NCBI RefSeq assembly: GCF_901709675.1
Contig: NC_051087.1
Location: 9,884,884 to 9,948,883, forward strand
DNA length: 64,000 bases
Source of the DNA: Syngnathus acus
Taxonomy: Eukaryota > Chordata > Actinopteri > Syngnathiformes > Syngnathidae
Reading direction: 5' to 3'
Positions 62,899 through 64,000 of this stretch are shown piece after piece. A program made the position numbers and the translations under genes. The first letter of the stretch is position 1. Every line of letters begins with the position of its first letter. The notes beneath the pieces were generated by a model. That model saw nothing but the letters and a program-made list of their open reading frames with translations. It ran no database searches and had not been told where the DNA came from.

Positions 62899-64000
62899 AT
62901 TAAGCTCAAGTGTGAAGTAAACTTAACCAACCATATTTTAACGGCTAAAACTATTGTAAGCATACTTTTTTTTTTTAAACGCAACCCACCTAGGTTCTTA
63001 ATTAAAACCCATTGCAACGTGCTTGACAAAAAAATGCTTATGTCCGTCAATCTTTGGTAATGGGCAGAGATGATGTCATTTCCAGTATGCCAAGTCAGCC
63101 AGGATCTCACTTCGGTAACACGATTATTTGCTGACTGTACGAACTAGAAATGATTCTTTCATGCTTTATTGTATAATGTTTCATTACTTGTGCCATAAAA
63201 TGATTGCATTTGGCATTTTCTGAAATTACTTCACACTTGGTCTTTAAGCAGCAGGAGCGTTTGGAGCGTGGAGACTTCCAATTGAAACATGAGGATACGA
63301 GTGCGGAGAATGAAAAGTAAAAACAGAAGAAGCCAACTGTAAACATGCTGCCTCTACAGAGGAATTGATTGTTGTGGAATGAAACGACCTCAATGATGTG
63401 GCTTTAAAAAATGTACAGCAAGATTTGTGTGTCTACGTCGCTTGAAAATTGTGTTATTCTTGGAACAGTGTTGCTTTTAACATGTCGAGAAAATGCTTAC
63501 ACTGTGCCTCTGATCACTCACTGAAATACTGTATGTCGTCTATTAACGCACTACGCAACCTCTCTGTGTTTACATTTCAATTTCAGGTGCATCTTCATAG
63601 AAGTGTGTGATTTTTCATTATGTTCAACAATACCAGCTGAGGCAAATATCTTACATGTGAATTTAATGTCTTGTTTATTTGAGTTGATCTTTCTGCAGTA
63701 GTGTGTAACATTCTTGGCTTCACTCGTGTAAAGAGACCCTCACCATGCACAGTATTGTACTGCCAACTATTTGCCTTGATTATTGGACTGGTGTTCAGTG
63801 CTGTGATTTGTGGCTCTATGATACAGCCATTGTGCCCTCTTTGACCCTTACCTCCCTGTCCTGCCTCTCCCTATTCCTTATTCCCCTTTTATATGCTGCA
63901 TGATACTGAAATGAACATTTAAGGCTACGTTCTCTGCACGGTGTGATGCCCAATTCCAATTTTTTTGTTATAGCCGATCTTTTAAAATGCTCCCAATTTA
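62899..64000 (+). other. 3' UTR / downstream region of slc44a2
   Basis: No further gene recognised up to the window edge. An in-frame block of 23 codons at 63249-63320 ends in TAA and reads as a charged tail. It has three overlapping possible acceptors and could be an alternative last exon, but no matching donor is convincing. Confidence 0.45.

Overview
The window is vertebrate nuclear DNA, almost certainly from a teleost fish. Genes are split by many short GT-AG introns. The dispersed repeats are of kinds common in ray-finned fish (hAT-like and other short inverted-repeat elements, a tRNA-derived SINE, a Tc1 fossil, a LINE 3' tail), and (GT)n and other microsatellites are frequent. There are no operons, CRISPR arrays or prokaryotic signals. 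Exon-intron structures were built by hand: each junction listed keeps the reading frame and has a splice signal.

Layout. 1-2.7 kb: a LINE-type tail, then a small minus-strand gene for a cysteine-rich (CRIP-type) single-LIM protein in very short exons. 2.7-8.8 kb: no coding gene recognised. 8.8-27.1 kb: a plus-strand RING-H2 E3 ligase of the RNF38/RNF44 family in 12 coding exons with a 2.2 kb 3' UTR. 28.4-38.5 kb: a plus-strand ILF3 (NF90/NF110)-family double-stranded-RNA-binding protein in 19 coding exons, with an unusual 70-residue N-terminal addition. 39-41 kb: transposon debris. 41.2-43.3 kb: tartrate-resistant acid phosphatase (acp5). 46.6-47.9 kb: a minus-strand small single-pass membrane protein that I do not recognise. 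49.5-50.8 kb: syce2, a synaptonemal-complex central-element protein, convergent with gcdh (glutaryl-CoA dehydrogenase) at 51.3-54.0 kb on the minus strand. 55.2 kb to the end: slc44a2 (choline transporter-like protein 2) in 22 coding exons, divergent from gcdh.

The genes do not form one pathway. ILF3, SLC44A2, ACP5 and the GCDH-SYCE2 pair all lie on human 19p13, so most of the window looks like a piece of that ancestral block. No wholly new biological system is evident. The points most worth a second look are the hidden LIM gene and its uncertain C-terminus, the N-terminal extension of the ILF3-like protein, the unrecognised membrane protein, a likely U12-type intron in slc44a2, a GC-AG intron in the ILF3-like gene, and histidine/glutamine runs in three separate exons of the RING ligase.
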